Below, piece by piece: positions 24,686 to 34,551 of a DNA stretch of 64,000 nucleotides. The notes beneath the pieces were generated by a model. It ran no database searches. It had not been told where the DNA came from and saw nothing but the letters and a program-made list of their open reading frames with translations. How positions within the stretch are numbered: position 1 is the first letter of the stretch; each line of letters opens with the position of its first letter. The DNA comes from Owenweeksia sp965214115. Its GTDB lineage: Bacteria > Bacteroidota > Bacteroidia > Flavobacteriales > Schleiferiaceae. Position numbers and translations under genes: made by a program. The DNA is taken from the NCBI GenBank assembly GCA_965214115.1, contig CBDCAU010000002.1:248001-312000 (forward strand), written 5' to 3'.

Positions 24686-27496
24686 ATGATGATTAAATCT
24701 AAAATCCTCCCTTTCCTGACCCTGTGTTTTTTATTGGGAAGTGTCTCTTTAAAGGCTCAAATGCCACGCGATCTTACTTTGAATGGGAATAATGATACAC
24801 CTACAAACCCGCGTGGCGTTTGTCAATGTGACACCTTATCTCTTAGTTTTAATATAAATAACAGTCCTCAAAATCAGGGTACGGAGTTTCTATTTTGAGT
24901 TTGCCAACCCAAATAATAATTGGGGAAATGCGGACACCTTAGAGATAACCGACTTTGCCCCTTTTGCAAATCCATTGGATACTTTTGGTATCGGCAGAAA
25001 GGATGTGGAGCTTTTTATTCCTTGCGATGCTCAATTAGGTAGTACCACCCTACGAGTTCGAGCTTCGAGTAGCGCCATCAGCGACACGCTTTATTATACT
25101 GTAAACAAAATCCCCGACACCGCCTACATCGAATCCATCACGGGTGGCTTTCCACAAAATCCTTATACCACTACGGTGGACGATTACGGTTTTTGCAACG
25201 GCGATTCCGTTATTCTGCGCGCTTTTGCCAGCGGCACGGGCTTTCAATGGCTAAACAACGGCGTTCCCATTTCGGGGAAACGGACACGACTTTGGTAGTG
25301 AAATCATCCGGCATTTACAGCGTCCGTATCGACTTGGGCGCTTGCAGCAAAACTTCCGAGGACACCATTATTAATGCGTTCACCGCGCCCACCAACATCT
25401 TTTTGTTCAGCCAGCCACCCACCGCTTTCCCCATCGATAATCCGAACCCGCTGTTGGGCGCGCCTTTCGATTCGGTGCAGTTTTGTGAAAGCACCGCCGC
25501 CATCATCCGCGCCAACGGGCCGGCGCCCGCCACGGGGCTTACTTTTCAATACCGCTGGCTCACGGATTCCATCACGCAGTTTGGCGACACGGTTTTCTTC
25601 CCCGCGCGCGGCAACGATTCCATCCAAAATTATTCGATCGACACGTCCGGCCGGTTTTACGTGGTGATCGACGACGGCTTTTGCCCCGACACTTCAATGC
25701 CGTTTTACGCCTATGAAGATACCATCGTGGATACCGAGATTTCCCACCAAATCTACAACAACGGCATCCTCGGCCCGATGATGACCGGTACGGACATTTG
25801 TATGAAAGACAGCGTTTTGCTCTCCACGCCGCTGGGCATTTTATTCCAGCCCGATACGGTGGAATTCCAGTGGCAACGCCTGAACACCAGCACCAACGTG
25901 TGGCAAAACCTGCCCAACGCGGTGAACCCGATGCTGGATGGCGACGATTACACCTTGCAAGTAGATACCAGCATCAAACCGATTCAACGCCTTAGTTTTT
26001 ACCGTTTGCAAGTGTGGACGCTCACGCCCTTTTTGGATCGCCGAGTGTGCGCCTTCACTACCGACAGTGTGCGCGTCCGCTGGTTTCCCGAATACGATTT
26101 GAGTTTCCAGCCCGCGCCTTTTGTGTTCAACGTGGGAAATGTGGGGCAGGACAGCATCAGCTTCTGCGCGCGGGATTCCGCCACCATCTTGGCGCCGGCC
26201 ACCCCTAACCAGTTGATTTCCAACGGGCTTTTTTATTCCTACCAATGGCTGCGCGATTCGCTGGATACCGCCACGGGCAGTTTCGTGAAAACTCCCATTC
26301 AAGGCGAAACCGGCCAAACCTTCACGGTAAACCAAAGCGGCCGTTACTATGTGTATCTGGACGATGGTATTTGCACGGACACTTCCGACCAGTTCCGCGT
26401 TTTTGTAGATTCTATCCCAAACACCGTCATCCAGCCGCTGAATTCTACCAACCTCTGTATAGATGACCAAGTGACCTTGACCGCCACCGACACCGTGCTG
26501 CCCCAGTATGAATATCAATGGGAATTTTTGCGGGACACCGCCGTAGGTTGGCAAACCCTGCCCGCCGATACGTTGCCCTTTATCACCATTGATACCGCGC
26601 TCAGCGTGGGCGGGTTCGATACGATTTATTTCCGCCTGAACGTGGAATACGAAAACCGCTTTGGTCTGAAAACCTGTCCCTTTGTTTCCGACAGCGTCCG
26701 CGTGATTTTCTTCCCGCCGCCCACTATATCCTTTACGCCGGGCGACAGTTTGGGCGTTTGCCCCGGCGATTCGGTTTTGGTGACGGCCTTGGGCACTTCC
26801 AACTCTTACGTTTGGTCGGACGGAACGATCGGGCCGACTAATTTCCTGAGCAATCCGGGCACGGTTACCGTTACCGGAACGGGCTTGAACGGCTGCACCA
26901 ACACGGCCCAAGTCACCATTTTTGAACTGATGGCCAATGCTGATGCCGGTTCGGACGTGACTATCAATTCCGGTGAAATCACCACGCTGACGGGCAGCGG
27001 CGGAAACGATTACTATTGGTTCAGCACCGACCTTCCGCTATCGTGGGGAAGCATCTTGAACCGCAGCACCACGGTGAGCTACACCCTGCCGGATTCGTTG
27101 GACAGCGACACGGCCACCATCGTGCTGCGCGCCAGCACGGGTCAGGGTTGTACCAGTTTTGACACTTTATTGTTGATTGTGAACCGAGAGGAAATCCCAG
27201 ATAGCAACAATTTTGAATTGATCAACAATGCCTACAACTTCTTTTCGCCCAACAACGATGGGATAAACGATGAATGGGACATCCGCCGCATTCTGGAAGA
27301 TTACACCGTGTGCAGCATTGACATCCTGAACCGCTGGGGCGCGACGGTTTTCCAGCAAGAAGAATTTGACGGCACTTGGGACGGCAACGACGGTGGCGGA
27401 AACCCGCTGCCCGATGGCACTTATTATTACGTTCTTTCGTGCGATGGCGCAGTCATTTTGACCAAGGCCGTTACCCTCATCCGCAACAATCAATAA
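24686..27496 (+). CDS. large secreted protein with gliding-type (type B) T9SS C-terminal domain, two frame slips
   Basis: Exported protein of about 936 residues. The signal peptide begins MMIKSKILPFLTLCFLLGSV and ends in LKAQ. The body is a series of beta-sandwich/Ig-like repeats with short Cys motifs (GVCQCD, GFCNGDSV, SFCARDSATI, GVCPGDSVLV). The last 85 residues, NFFSPNNDGINDEWDIRRIL ... YYYVLSCDG, match the gliding-associated sorting domain recognised by the type IX secretion system. Frame slips near 24893 and 25276 (a G4 run; one G more gives SGETDTTLVV) interrupt an otherwise continuous protein. It is followed after 15 bases by the PorP-like gene. Confidence 0.8.
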
Positions 27497-27511
27497 AAAT
27501 CTTCCGACAAA

Positions 27512-29020
27512 ATGAAAACGATGAAACGAACAATCCTCGTGGCGATATTGGCGATTTCGGCGACCGTGGAGGCGCAGCAAATCCCCTTGTACAGCAATTA
27601 TTTTTTCACGCCCTATATCTACAATCCCGCGCGCAGCGGCACGGAAGGTTTTACGGAAGCCACCCTGCTGCACCGCCGCCAGTGGTCGGGCGTTCAGGGT
27701 TCGCCAGAAACCTCGGCGCTGGCCGTCAACGGTTCTTTGAACGAGCAGAAAATCGGCTGGAGCATTTATGGCTATGCCGACCAAACCGACATCTTGAAGC
27801 GGATGGGCATTTATGGAAATTATGCCTACCACATCAATTTGTCGGACAATGCCCAGCTTTCGTTTGGGATTGGCGCGGGATATTTGAATACCACGATTGA
27901 TATCGCCAACGTGAACGCACAGCAGATGGGCGATTTTATCGGCATCATCAACGACCAAGACCGTGGCGCTTTTGATTTGAACGCGGGCGTCAATTTCAAG
28001 ATTGCCGATTTCCAGATTGGCGCGGCCGCCCCGCAGCTTTTGGGTCAAAAAGTGGAATACGCCGAAACGCCTAACACCCAAGTGAATTATACGCTTTTGC
28101 GCCATTATATTTTCAATGCACAATATGATTTCAAATTTGCGGGCGACAAGCAAATCCTCAGCCCGATGGTGATGGTGCGCGTGGCGGAGAACGTCCCTTT
28201 TCAAATTGACGCGGGCTTGATGTACAATTTTGTGGAATACGGCTACATCGGCGCGATGTACCGCAGCGAGTATGCCGTGACCGGAAACATCGGCCTGAAC
28301 CTGACGGAGCAACTGACCATAGGTTATGCTTATGATTTTTCTTTAAATGATTTTGGCCCCGATTTGGGCACCAGCCACGAGTTTATGCTCACCTACCGCT
28401 TTGGCAGCAACAAGCGCAACGAGCGTTTGGAGAACGAAATCAAGAAACTGAAAAACCAGCAGCGCCAAGCGAAAGACGAAACGGAGGAAATAGTGGACGA
28501 AAAGCTGGAAGAATTCAAGGACGAATACCGCAAGGAATTGCAGGAGGAAATGAACCGCGCCGCCGCCGAGGCCGCTGAAAAAGCCGCCAAGGAAGCCGCC
28601 GAAAACGCCCGCAACAATCCCGGCCAAACGGGCAGCGGAAACCAAGGCGGGCAAACGGGCAACAACCAGCAAGGTGGAAACCAAGGCGGCCAAACGGGCA
28701 ACCAAGGTAGCGGCAACAACGCCGGAAACCAAGGCGGCCAGACGGGTGGAAACACGGGCAGCCTCCCCAGCCAAGTGTCGGCCGGTACGCCGGGTTATTA
28801 CCTGACGGCGGGCGTTTTCAGCAACCAGTCCAACGCCGACCGCCTGAAACGTCGTCTGCAAAACGAAGGGATGCAAGTGGGCATTTTCCAAGATCCGGGC
28901 AATTCGTACTACTACGTATTCCTGATGCGCTACGATAATATCCAAAACGCACAGGCGGCTCAGCGCAGCAACCTGAACGGGCGCTACAGCGGCGAAACTT
29001 GGATTAAAATTATCCAGTAA
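27512..29020 (+). CDS. PorP/SprF-family type IX secretion protein fused to a SPOR domain
   Basis: Outer-membrane protein of 502 residues. After a signal peptide (TILVAILAISATVEAQ) the PorP/SprF part opens with QIPLYSNYFFTPYIYNPARS and runs to about residue 305 (TSHEFMLTYRFGSNKRNERL). A charged coiled coil follows (residues 310-370), then a Gly/Gln/Asn-rich linker with repeats of NQGGQTGN, and finally a SPOR domain (PGYYLTAGVFSNQSNADRLK to the end), which binds denuded peptidoglycan. The partner gene upstream encodes a type B T9SS cargo, the usual pairing. The fusion could tether the secretion partner to the cell wall. Confidence 0.85.
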   Translation: MKTMKRTILVAILAISATVEAQQIPLYSNYFFTPYIYNPARSGTEGFTEATLLHRRQWSGVQGSPETSALAVNGSLNEQKIGWSIYGYADQTDILKRMGIYGNYAYHINLSDNAQLSFGIGAGYLNTTIDIANVNAQQMGDFIGIINDQDRGAFDLNAGVNFKIADFQIGAAAPQLLGQKVEYAETPNTQVNYTLLRHYIFNAQYDFKFAGDKQILSPMVMVRVAENVPFQIDAGLMYNFVEYGYIGAMYRSEYAVTGNIGLNLTEQLTIGYAYDFSLNDFGPDLGTSHEFMLTYRFGSNKRNERLENEIKKLKNQQRQAKDETEEIVDEKLEEFKDEYRKELQEEMNRAAAEAAEKAAKEAAENARNNPGQTGSGNQGGQTGNNQQGGNQGGQTGNQGSGNNAGNQGGQTGGNTGSLPSQVSAGTPGYYLTAGVFSNQSNADRLKRRLQNEGMQVGIFQDPGNSYYYVFLMRYDNIQNAQAAQRSNLNGRYSGETWIKIIQ

Positions 29021-29051
29021 AACGGTGAAGATTTTTTGAAAAGTGAATGGA

Positions 29052-29092
29052 AAACCGCTCTCAACGTTAAGTTGTGGGCGGTTTTTTTTGAA
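29052..29092 (+). terminator. rho-independent terminator after the PorP-SPOR gene
   Basis: AAAACCGCTCTCAAC pairs with GTTGTGGGCGGTTTT with two mismatches around a short loop and is followed by a T8 run. Confidence 0.8.
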
Positions 29093-29174
29093 AATTTTTA
29101 TGGTTTCAATCTATTGGCGAGGTCGGCTGGCTTTAAAAAATTTTCCAAGAAATAGTGCTTCGAATAAATTAAAA

Positions 29175-29448
29175 ACCTGAGTTCGGTACTTAAAAAATCT
29201 ATGTAGGTAACTTAAATGATTGAATATCATTTATTTATGCAAAATGCTGAGATGCCGTAGGCATCACATATTTGTAGCAAAATATGATGACCACGCTCTG
29301 ACCCCATCGGGGTCAAAAATTGGCTCGATGCGACCCCGCTGGGGTCGTTTTACCTTGGGTTTGAAACGAACCTACGAATATGTAAATCCTATAGGTTTCA
29401 GCATCTTGGACAAAATCTAAATCTTTAAAATATAAATCGAACTCAGGT
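29175..29448. mobile_element. MITE-like element, copy 2 (inverted)
   Basis: A 274-bp element with inverted ends ACCTGAGTTCG and CGAACTCAGGT. On the minus strand it shares both ends and the hairpin block (GACCCCGATGGGGTC, then TGCTACAAATATGTGATGCC) with the element at 23370, plus an extra hairpin GACCCCAGCGGGGTC. Frames inside it are not genes. Confidence 0.6.
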
Positions 29449-29496
29449 TAAAAGCCACCTCCGGCCACTATTGGATTCACTACCAAATTACCTTCT

Positions 29497-29508
29497 TATT
29501 TTCGCCCA
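29497..29508 (+). promoter_or_regulatory. leaderless-type promoter of the symporter gene
   Basis: TATTTT followed by six bases (CGCCCA) and the ATG, matching the geometry at 15567, 21033 and 57282. Confidence 0.4.
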
Positions 29509-31286
29509 ATGGCAAACCTCTCCGAACTCGACTGGGCGGTCGTGGTCTTCTTCCTCGCGCTGTTCGTTTTCATCGGTATCCGCTTTCGCGGGAAGGCGGG
29601 CAGTTCGCTCACGGATTTCTTCCTCGGCGGGCGCAATCTGCCGTGGTACATCGCCGGTGTAAGTATGGTGGCCACCACCTTTGCGGCCGACACGCCGCTG
29701 TGGGTCACCGAAAAAATCGCCCAGCACGGCATCAGCGGCAACTGGCTGTGGTGGAATATGCTCATCGGCGGGATGCTCACCACCTTTTTCTTCGCCCGCT
29801 TGTGGCGGCGCGCGGAAATCCTGACCGAACTGGAACTTTTGGAACTGCGCTATTCCGGCGCTGTCGCGCGATTTCTGCGCGGTACGAAGGCCGTTTATCT
29901 CGGGCTTTTTCTCAACGTGATCATCATCGGCTGGGTAAACGCCGCGCTGATTTCCATCATCGAAGTATTTTTCGAAGTGCCTTATGAAACCGCTTTTTAC
30001 ACGGTTTGCGGTGCGATGGTCTTGGTCGCGCTGTACAGTTCCATCGCGGGTTTGCTGGGAATTGCCATCACCGATTTTGCCCAGTTCATCATCGCGATGA
30101 CGGGCTGCATTCTCTTGGCGATTTACGTTTTGAATGCGCCGAAGTGGGCGGCGTGGAAGGCCTGAAAATGAAACTCCCCGAATGGCGGCTCAGTTTCCTC
30201 CCAAAAATTGGCGGCGGCGAGGCGCTCACCGGAACGTTCGCCTTGACGGCCGGCGCGTTTTTCAGCTACATCTTTTTGCAATGGTGGGCCAGTTGGTACC
30301 CCGGTGCCGAGCCGGGCGGCGGCGGTTACATTTCCCAGCGGATGATGAGCGCCAAGGACGAAAAGAACGCCGTCTATTCCAGTCTCTTTTTTCAGATTAC
30401 GCACTACGCCCTGCGCCCGTGGCCGTGGATTATCGTCGGTTTGTGCGCCATGGTTTTATACCCCGATTTGCCCATCGCCGAATCCAAAAAAGGCTTCATT
30501 TATGTGATGCGCGATTTTTTGCCCGACGGCCTGAAAGGCTTGCTTTTCGTGGGATTTCTGTCCGCCTATATGAGCACGATTTCCACGCAACTGAACTGGG
30601 GCAGCAGTTATCTCACCAACGATTTATATAAAAGATTCATCAAAAAAGAAGGGGACTTTTCATCCCCAAAAGCATCCCAAGAACATTACGTAAAAGCGGG
30701 CCGAATCATTACTGTTTTGATAATGATAATCGGGATGGGCGTTACCACCCAAATCACCACCATTGATTCCGCCGCACAATTTCTCATCGCCAGTGGCGCG
30801 GGCCTTGGGATGGTGCTGATCCTCCGGTGGTACTGGTGGCGCATCAATGCTTGGAGTGAATTGGCGGCCACCGTTGCGCCTTTCGTGGGAATGGCGATTG
30901 GCACTTGGATCTTGCCCGCATTTCTCCCCGAAACGTTCTTCGCCCAAAACGGCGTATTCATCTTCACCGTACTGTTCACCACCGTTGGCTGGCTGGCGGT
31001 TACTTTCCTCACCTCTCCCACGGACAGCGCGGTTCTCGAAAATTTTTATAAGCGCGTAAAACCCGGCGGCTGGTGGCGTCCCTTTCAAACCGAAAAAATC
31101 AAAGACCAAAAATTCCCCTACCTGTTTTTCAGTTGGCTGGCGGCCGTTTTGATGGTGTATGGAATCTTGTTTTTTGTCGGCTATTGGATTTTTGAAGAAT
31201 GGCAGCTTTTTGGGATTTGGCTGGGGGTAGCGGTTTTGAGTTTCTTGGGATTGCGCTGGGGGATGAAGCGCGCCTTTCGATTTTAG
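29509..31286 (+). CDS. sodium:solute symporter family transporter, one frame slip
   Basis: Inner-membrane transporter of the SSS family, about 590 residues when joined. The first part begins MANLSELDWAVVVFFLALFV and includes LTDFFLGGRNLPWYIAGVSM, the family signature with LGGR. The frame breaks near 30141 (GCGCCGAAG; one more G gives NAPEVGGVEGLK) and continues to the stop at 31286, with GFLSAYMSTISTQLNWGSSY, LTNDLYKRFI and TQITTIDSAAQFLIASGAGL, which carry the Na+-site Ser/Thr region. The transported solute is unknown. The slip is at a dinucleotide G site, consistent with a sequencing error. Confidence 0.82.
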
Positions 31287-31492
31287 ATTTTTAAAAGGAA
31301 GCAATTGGCCACTTCTTCCCTGAGAGCGTCTCCGATTACACGATCAATTTGCGTCCGACCCAAACTAAAGAATCCCCCGCCTGCGGGAAAAGCGATTTGC
31401 AACGGTAAATTGGATTTACAAAGACAGATTTTAGAAGATGGCATTGGAATACAGGGAAAACCCGATTCCAGTTATTCTATCTTATCATTACG

Positions 31493-31533
31493 AAAAAACC
31501 CTTCCCCGCGCTATGCCGTGGAAGGGTTTTTTT
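31493..31533. terminator. bidirectional terminator between symporter and 31558 gene
   Basis: AAAAAACCCTTCC and GGAAGGGTTTTTTT form a perfect stem of 12-13 bp around a 14-base loop, with A-run and T-run on either side, so it can stop transcription from both convergent genes. The rest of the gap 31287-31557 shows no gene. Confidence 0.8.
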
Positions 31534-31557
31534 GACTTAAAGAGTAGAGCAGAAAAG

Positions 31558-31905
31558 CTATTGGAAGCGCAGTTTCACGCTGTATTTTTTGCCGATGTCC
31601 TGCTTGTCCATATAAATGCGCTGGCGGGCGATGGCGCGGCGGACGTGGCGCGCCAAAAAGGCATCGCCGCATTCCAGTTGCAGCAGGTTCACGCTGAAAT
31701 CATTGTTTACCGAAAAATGGACGGTGGCCTCCTTGCTGCCCATCGTTTGCAGGGCTTCCATCGGCAGGTGAATTTGCTGGGCCATCTGCGTTTCGATGGA
31801 AAAGACACTCTTGCTTTTTTCGGTTTCGCCGCCCGTGGCGTGGGCGGGTTTTGCGGCCATCGCCATCATCAAGATCGCGGAGTAAAGTAGTACGTTTGTT
31901 TTCAT
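31558..31905 (-). CDS. exported hypothetical protein (115 aa)
   Basis: Small secreted protein of unknown function. Residues 1-23 (NVLLYSAILMMAMAAKPAHA) form a signal peptide. The mature part contains MGSKEATVHFSVNNDFSVNL and ends YMDKQDIGKKYSVKLRF, a beta-rich pattern that resembles Bacteroidota proteins of the kind often described as TonB-box-less carboxy-terminal domains, but I cannot name a family. It converges on the symporter gene with a shared terminator. Confidence 0.55.
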   Translation of the reverse strand: MKTNVLLYSAILMMAMAAKPAHATGGETEKSKSVFSIETQMAQQIHLPMEALQTMGSKEATVHFSVNNDFSVNLLQLECGDAFLARHVRRAIARQRIYMDKQDIGKKYSVKLRFQ

Positions 31906-32093
31906 TTTTGCTGTGAGAATTTATAGGGTTTTGGGTTGTTTTTCTCGCGGCAAAGAGCGGGTTTCCCGTTGGATTGATTTGTAGGAATTATATTATAAAA
32001 TTGTTAAGTTTTAGCTGAAAATGAGGGGGTTGCGGCAGGTTTTGGTAACGGTGGGGTAACGTTGGTGGGCGGGAATTTCAGGAGGGGCGAGTA

Positions 32094-32123
32094 GGGAGTT
32101 GGGGGAGAGGGGGTTGGGGTGGG
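32094..32123 (+). other. canonical G-quadruplex motif
   Basis: Five G-runs of 3-5 bases separated by loops of 1-4 bases (GGGagttGGGGGagaGGGGG, then ttGGGGtGGG). It is embedded in about 120 bases of G-skewed DNA, about 190 bases upstream of the gene at 31558-31905 and 540 bases before cas8b. Confidence 0.6.
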
Positions 32124-32624
32124 ATTTTTTGAAAGCGGTTTCCTGATACTAACAAGCCCCGCACTGGGCGGGGTTCGTGAATATGTCTTCCGTAGATGAC
32201 CTCCCGAAAGTTTTCGGGATTGGGGCGAAGGTAAAATTTTGTCCTTCCTTTTTTGGTGAGAGAATTTTTTTAAGGGCTTGGAAATGTGGGGGGTGGGTTT
32301 TGGGTTTTTGGGAGGGTTTTTTATATTGCGCGTTCTTAAAGCCTTAATTCTATGATTCCGCCACGTCTTTATCCACCTAATTTTTCTGAGAATGGAAAGT
32401 TCTCAAAATTAATAGCCGCTACCTCTGTATTTTATAAAAACACCTCGCAGGGTTTACCAATCTCGATTCCAACGAGTCCTTCACTTTCGACAGCGATATG
32501 CTTGCAGTACACCACTCAGCCCCAAGCACGAGGTGTTATTTTAGCTATAAGGGAAATTTTAAGGCCACATTACCGTGATTTCAATCCAATTTAAAGGCTA
32601 AATATCGTACAGAGATAATTTGAA

Positions 32625-32632
32625 TATATTTG
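32625..32632 (+). promoter_or_regulatory. candidate -7 box of the cas operon
   Basis: TATATTTG matches the Bacteroidota -7 consensus TAnnTTTG exactly and lies 34 bases before the cas8b ATG. No clear -33 element was seen. Confidence 0.45.
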
Positions 32633-32666
32633 CTTCTTCAAAACACGGATAAAATAGATTTAAACA

Positions 32667-34535
32667 ATGCTATCCACCTTAGCCAAAATCGGGGAACATC
32701 TTCTTGAAGGTCAGGGCGTTTGGGCGCGATTGACCGTCCCGCCTAAATTCGATGCATCCAATACCAACTGGGTTGTACCCATAATTTTAAAGCCGGACGA
32801 GGCGGAAATGTCGCTTGGCGAGCCTCAATTGTTTAAAACCGATGAAGAGGGCGAGCCCAGTTGGGTTACTTATCGCTATATAAATACGGGTCTTTGGGGG
32901 CCGCGCGGCAAAAAGTGCTGTGTGAGTTGCGAACCCAAGAATTTCAAAATGTTGGCCGAGTCGCTTTTCGGTAAGGGGAGCGGTTCTGATGGCTCATTTT
33001 CCCAAGCTTATGATGATTTCTATGGAGAGCCTAAACCCTCGGAATTTCGGAATGCCTTGGCGCTTTTGAACGAATGGAACGAAATGCCCGCCGATTTTAA
33101 CGAATCAAAAATCAAAGAGCAATTAAATTTTGGAAAGAAAGACGATGTGGCCGTGATTTTCTATGTTCAGATTCAAACGGATAAAATCAGGGGAGGGGAG
33201 GCCACCGCGCTTTTTGAGTTGGACGGTTACGAGGATTTTATCATTCAAAAATTTGGAAAGTCGGATACGCAAAATGGGTTGGATTATTTGACCGGACAGC
33301 ATTCGGAAGAAGTGCTGGAACCCGCTTTCAGTAGCCGCTACAACGTCAATAAAATATTTCAGACCACTTCTTTCAACTATGCGGCGCAGCTCAATTCCAA
33401 ATCTTTCCATAAAAACTACCAAGCTTCGCTGGGCGGGGTCGCGGCATTGGACAAAGGTTCTGCATTTGTTTTGAACCGTTGGCAATGCCGGATTGCGGGG
33501 CTGCCGCATATCGTTGTCCCGAATTATCTACATTCGGATATGGAGAATATGGATGTTGAAGAACTGACCGAATACCTGAATCTGTCGAATGAATTGCTTT
33601 TTCAGACCAATGAGTTGGAAAGTCAAATCCAAGATGAACTGCCAGAAGAAAAGCTGTTTTGGCTCAATTACATTGCCTATGAATCTGATGGCAATTCTTT
33701 TAAAATCATCAATCATATAAAGGATGTAAACAGCTTCCACCTAAAAAACGTGGTAGAGGCTTTCAAAAAATCAGGTTTTCTTTTTCAGGATTGGATTGGC
33801 GGAAAATACTCGTTCAATTTAGCTTCGGTGTATTGGATCATCCCCGTGAGGGAAAGCGGGAAAGAAAAGAAAAACGATGCGCTGGTTCTTTTCAAGGAAA
33901 TCTTGGAACAGCGAAAAATTTCGGAGGCCAAGATCTTCGATTTTTTCATCCGTCTGATTTTGTGCCACCGCTTTGAACGATACCGCCAGTATCAATACAA
34001 AAGAGGCGCTGGCAATTTCGATTTTGATATTAAAGATGCGGTGTTCAAATATTCCGCATTGCTTCACACCTTAAAACAACTCAAACTTTTGGATATGGAA
34101 ACAAACCCTGAAAGCGAAGGCCAGCCTGAAAACGCACGGCTTTCCAACAAAGAAGACATCGCCGCTTTTTTTAAAAGAATGGATTACTCTGCCCAAGAAC
34201 AGGCGATGTTCTATTTAGGCCGCGTACTAAATACCGTGGCGCGGGCGCAGTATAACAAGGGCCACACCTCAAAACCGGTATTGAATAAAATCAATTTCAA
34301 CGGAATGGACGCTTCGGCCATTGAGCGTTTGGATTTGGATTTGAACGAAAAGGCGAGGCAGTACAACGTCCATCATTTTGCCGATTCAAATTTGGCCAAA
34401 TTCCGAACGCATTTCAAAGAAGAAAAATGGACGCTTAGTCCGCAAAAGAACGTCTTTTACCTAATGGCTGGATACACCTTCGGTCTTGGGCAATCCGACA
34501 ATAAAAAAGAAAACCCTGATAACAATAACGACTAA
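32667..34535 (+). CDS. cas8b: type I-B Cascade large subunit Cas8b (Csh1/TM1802-like)
   Basis: Large subunit of the type I-B Cascade complex (622 residues), which recognises the PAM and recruits Cas3. Cas8 proteins are poorly conserved; the identification rests on length, on a CxxC segment (KKCCVSCEPKNFKMLAESLF), on TM1802-like stretches such as HKNYQASLGGVAALDKGSAF, and on its place directly before cas7 and cas5. It is the first gene of the operon. The spacing to cas7 is 16 bases. Confidence 0.82.
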   Translation: MLSTLAKIGEHLLEGQGVWARLTVPPKFDASNTNWVVPIILKPDEAEMSLGEPQLFKTDEEGEPSWVTYRYINTGLWGPRGKKCCVSCEPKNFKMLAESLFGKGSGSDGSFSQAYDDFYGEPKPSEFRNALALLNEWNEMPADFNESKIKEQLNFGKKDDVAVIFYVQIQTDKIRGGEATALFELDGYEDFIIQKFGKSDTQNGLDYLTGQHSEEVLEPAFSSRYNVNKIFQTTSFNYAAQLNSKSFHKNYQASLGGVAALDKGSAFVLNRWQCRIAGLPHIVVPNYLHSDMENMDVEELTEYLNLSNELLFQTNELESQIQDELPEEKLFWLNYIAYESDGNSFKIINHIKDVNSFHLKNVVEAFKKSGFLFQDWIGGKYSFNLASVYWIIPVRESGKEKKNDALVLFKEILEQRKISEAKIFDFFIRLILCHRFERYRQYQYKRGAGNFDFDIKDAVFKYSALLHTLKQLKLLDMETNPESEGQPENARLSNKEDIAAFFKRMDYSAQEQAMFYLGRVLNTVARAQYNKGHTSKPVLNKINFNGMDASAIERLDLDLNEKARQYNVHHFADSNLAKFRTHFKEEKWTLSPQKNVFYLMAGYTFGLGQSDNKKENPDNNND

Positions 34536-34551
34536 AAACTAAAATTCAACA

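Larger units (their letters stand above)
31906..32666. other. 761-bp gap before the cas operon
   Basis: No supported gene. It contains a G-rich tract (32094-32123), a GC hairpin without T-run near 32156-32173 (CCCCGC-ACTG-GGCGGGG), a perfect hairpin TCCCGAAA-GT-TTTCGGGA near 32203, a TATATTGCGC box near 32322, and an 80-codon frame (32352-32594) whose composition does not look coding. The last 40 bases carry the probable cas promoter. Confidence 0.6.

Noticed and set aside
25841..28312. Long minus-strand frames of 356 and 381 codons
   Set aside because: They run antisense to the T9SS cargo and PorP-SPOR genes and show no protein-family pattern.
29220..29420. 66-codon frame inside the second MITE-like element
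   Set aside because: It is made of hairpin and inverted-repeat sequence and is not shared with the other copy.
31305..31890. Overlapping + strand frames of 76 and 150 codons after the symporter
   Set aside because: They cross a strong bidirectional terminator and run antisense to the exported protein at 31558.
32352..32594. 80-codon frame before the cas operon
   Set aside because: Composition is rich in Ser/Pro/Thr without domains, and it lies in a non-coding gap; not enough support for a gene.
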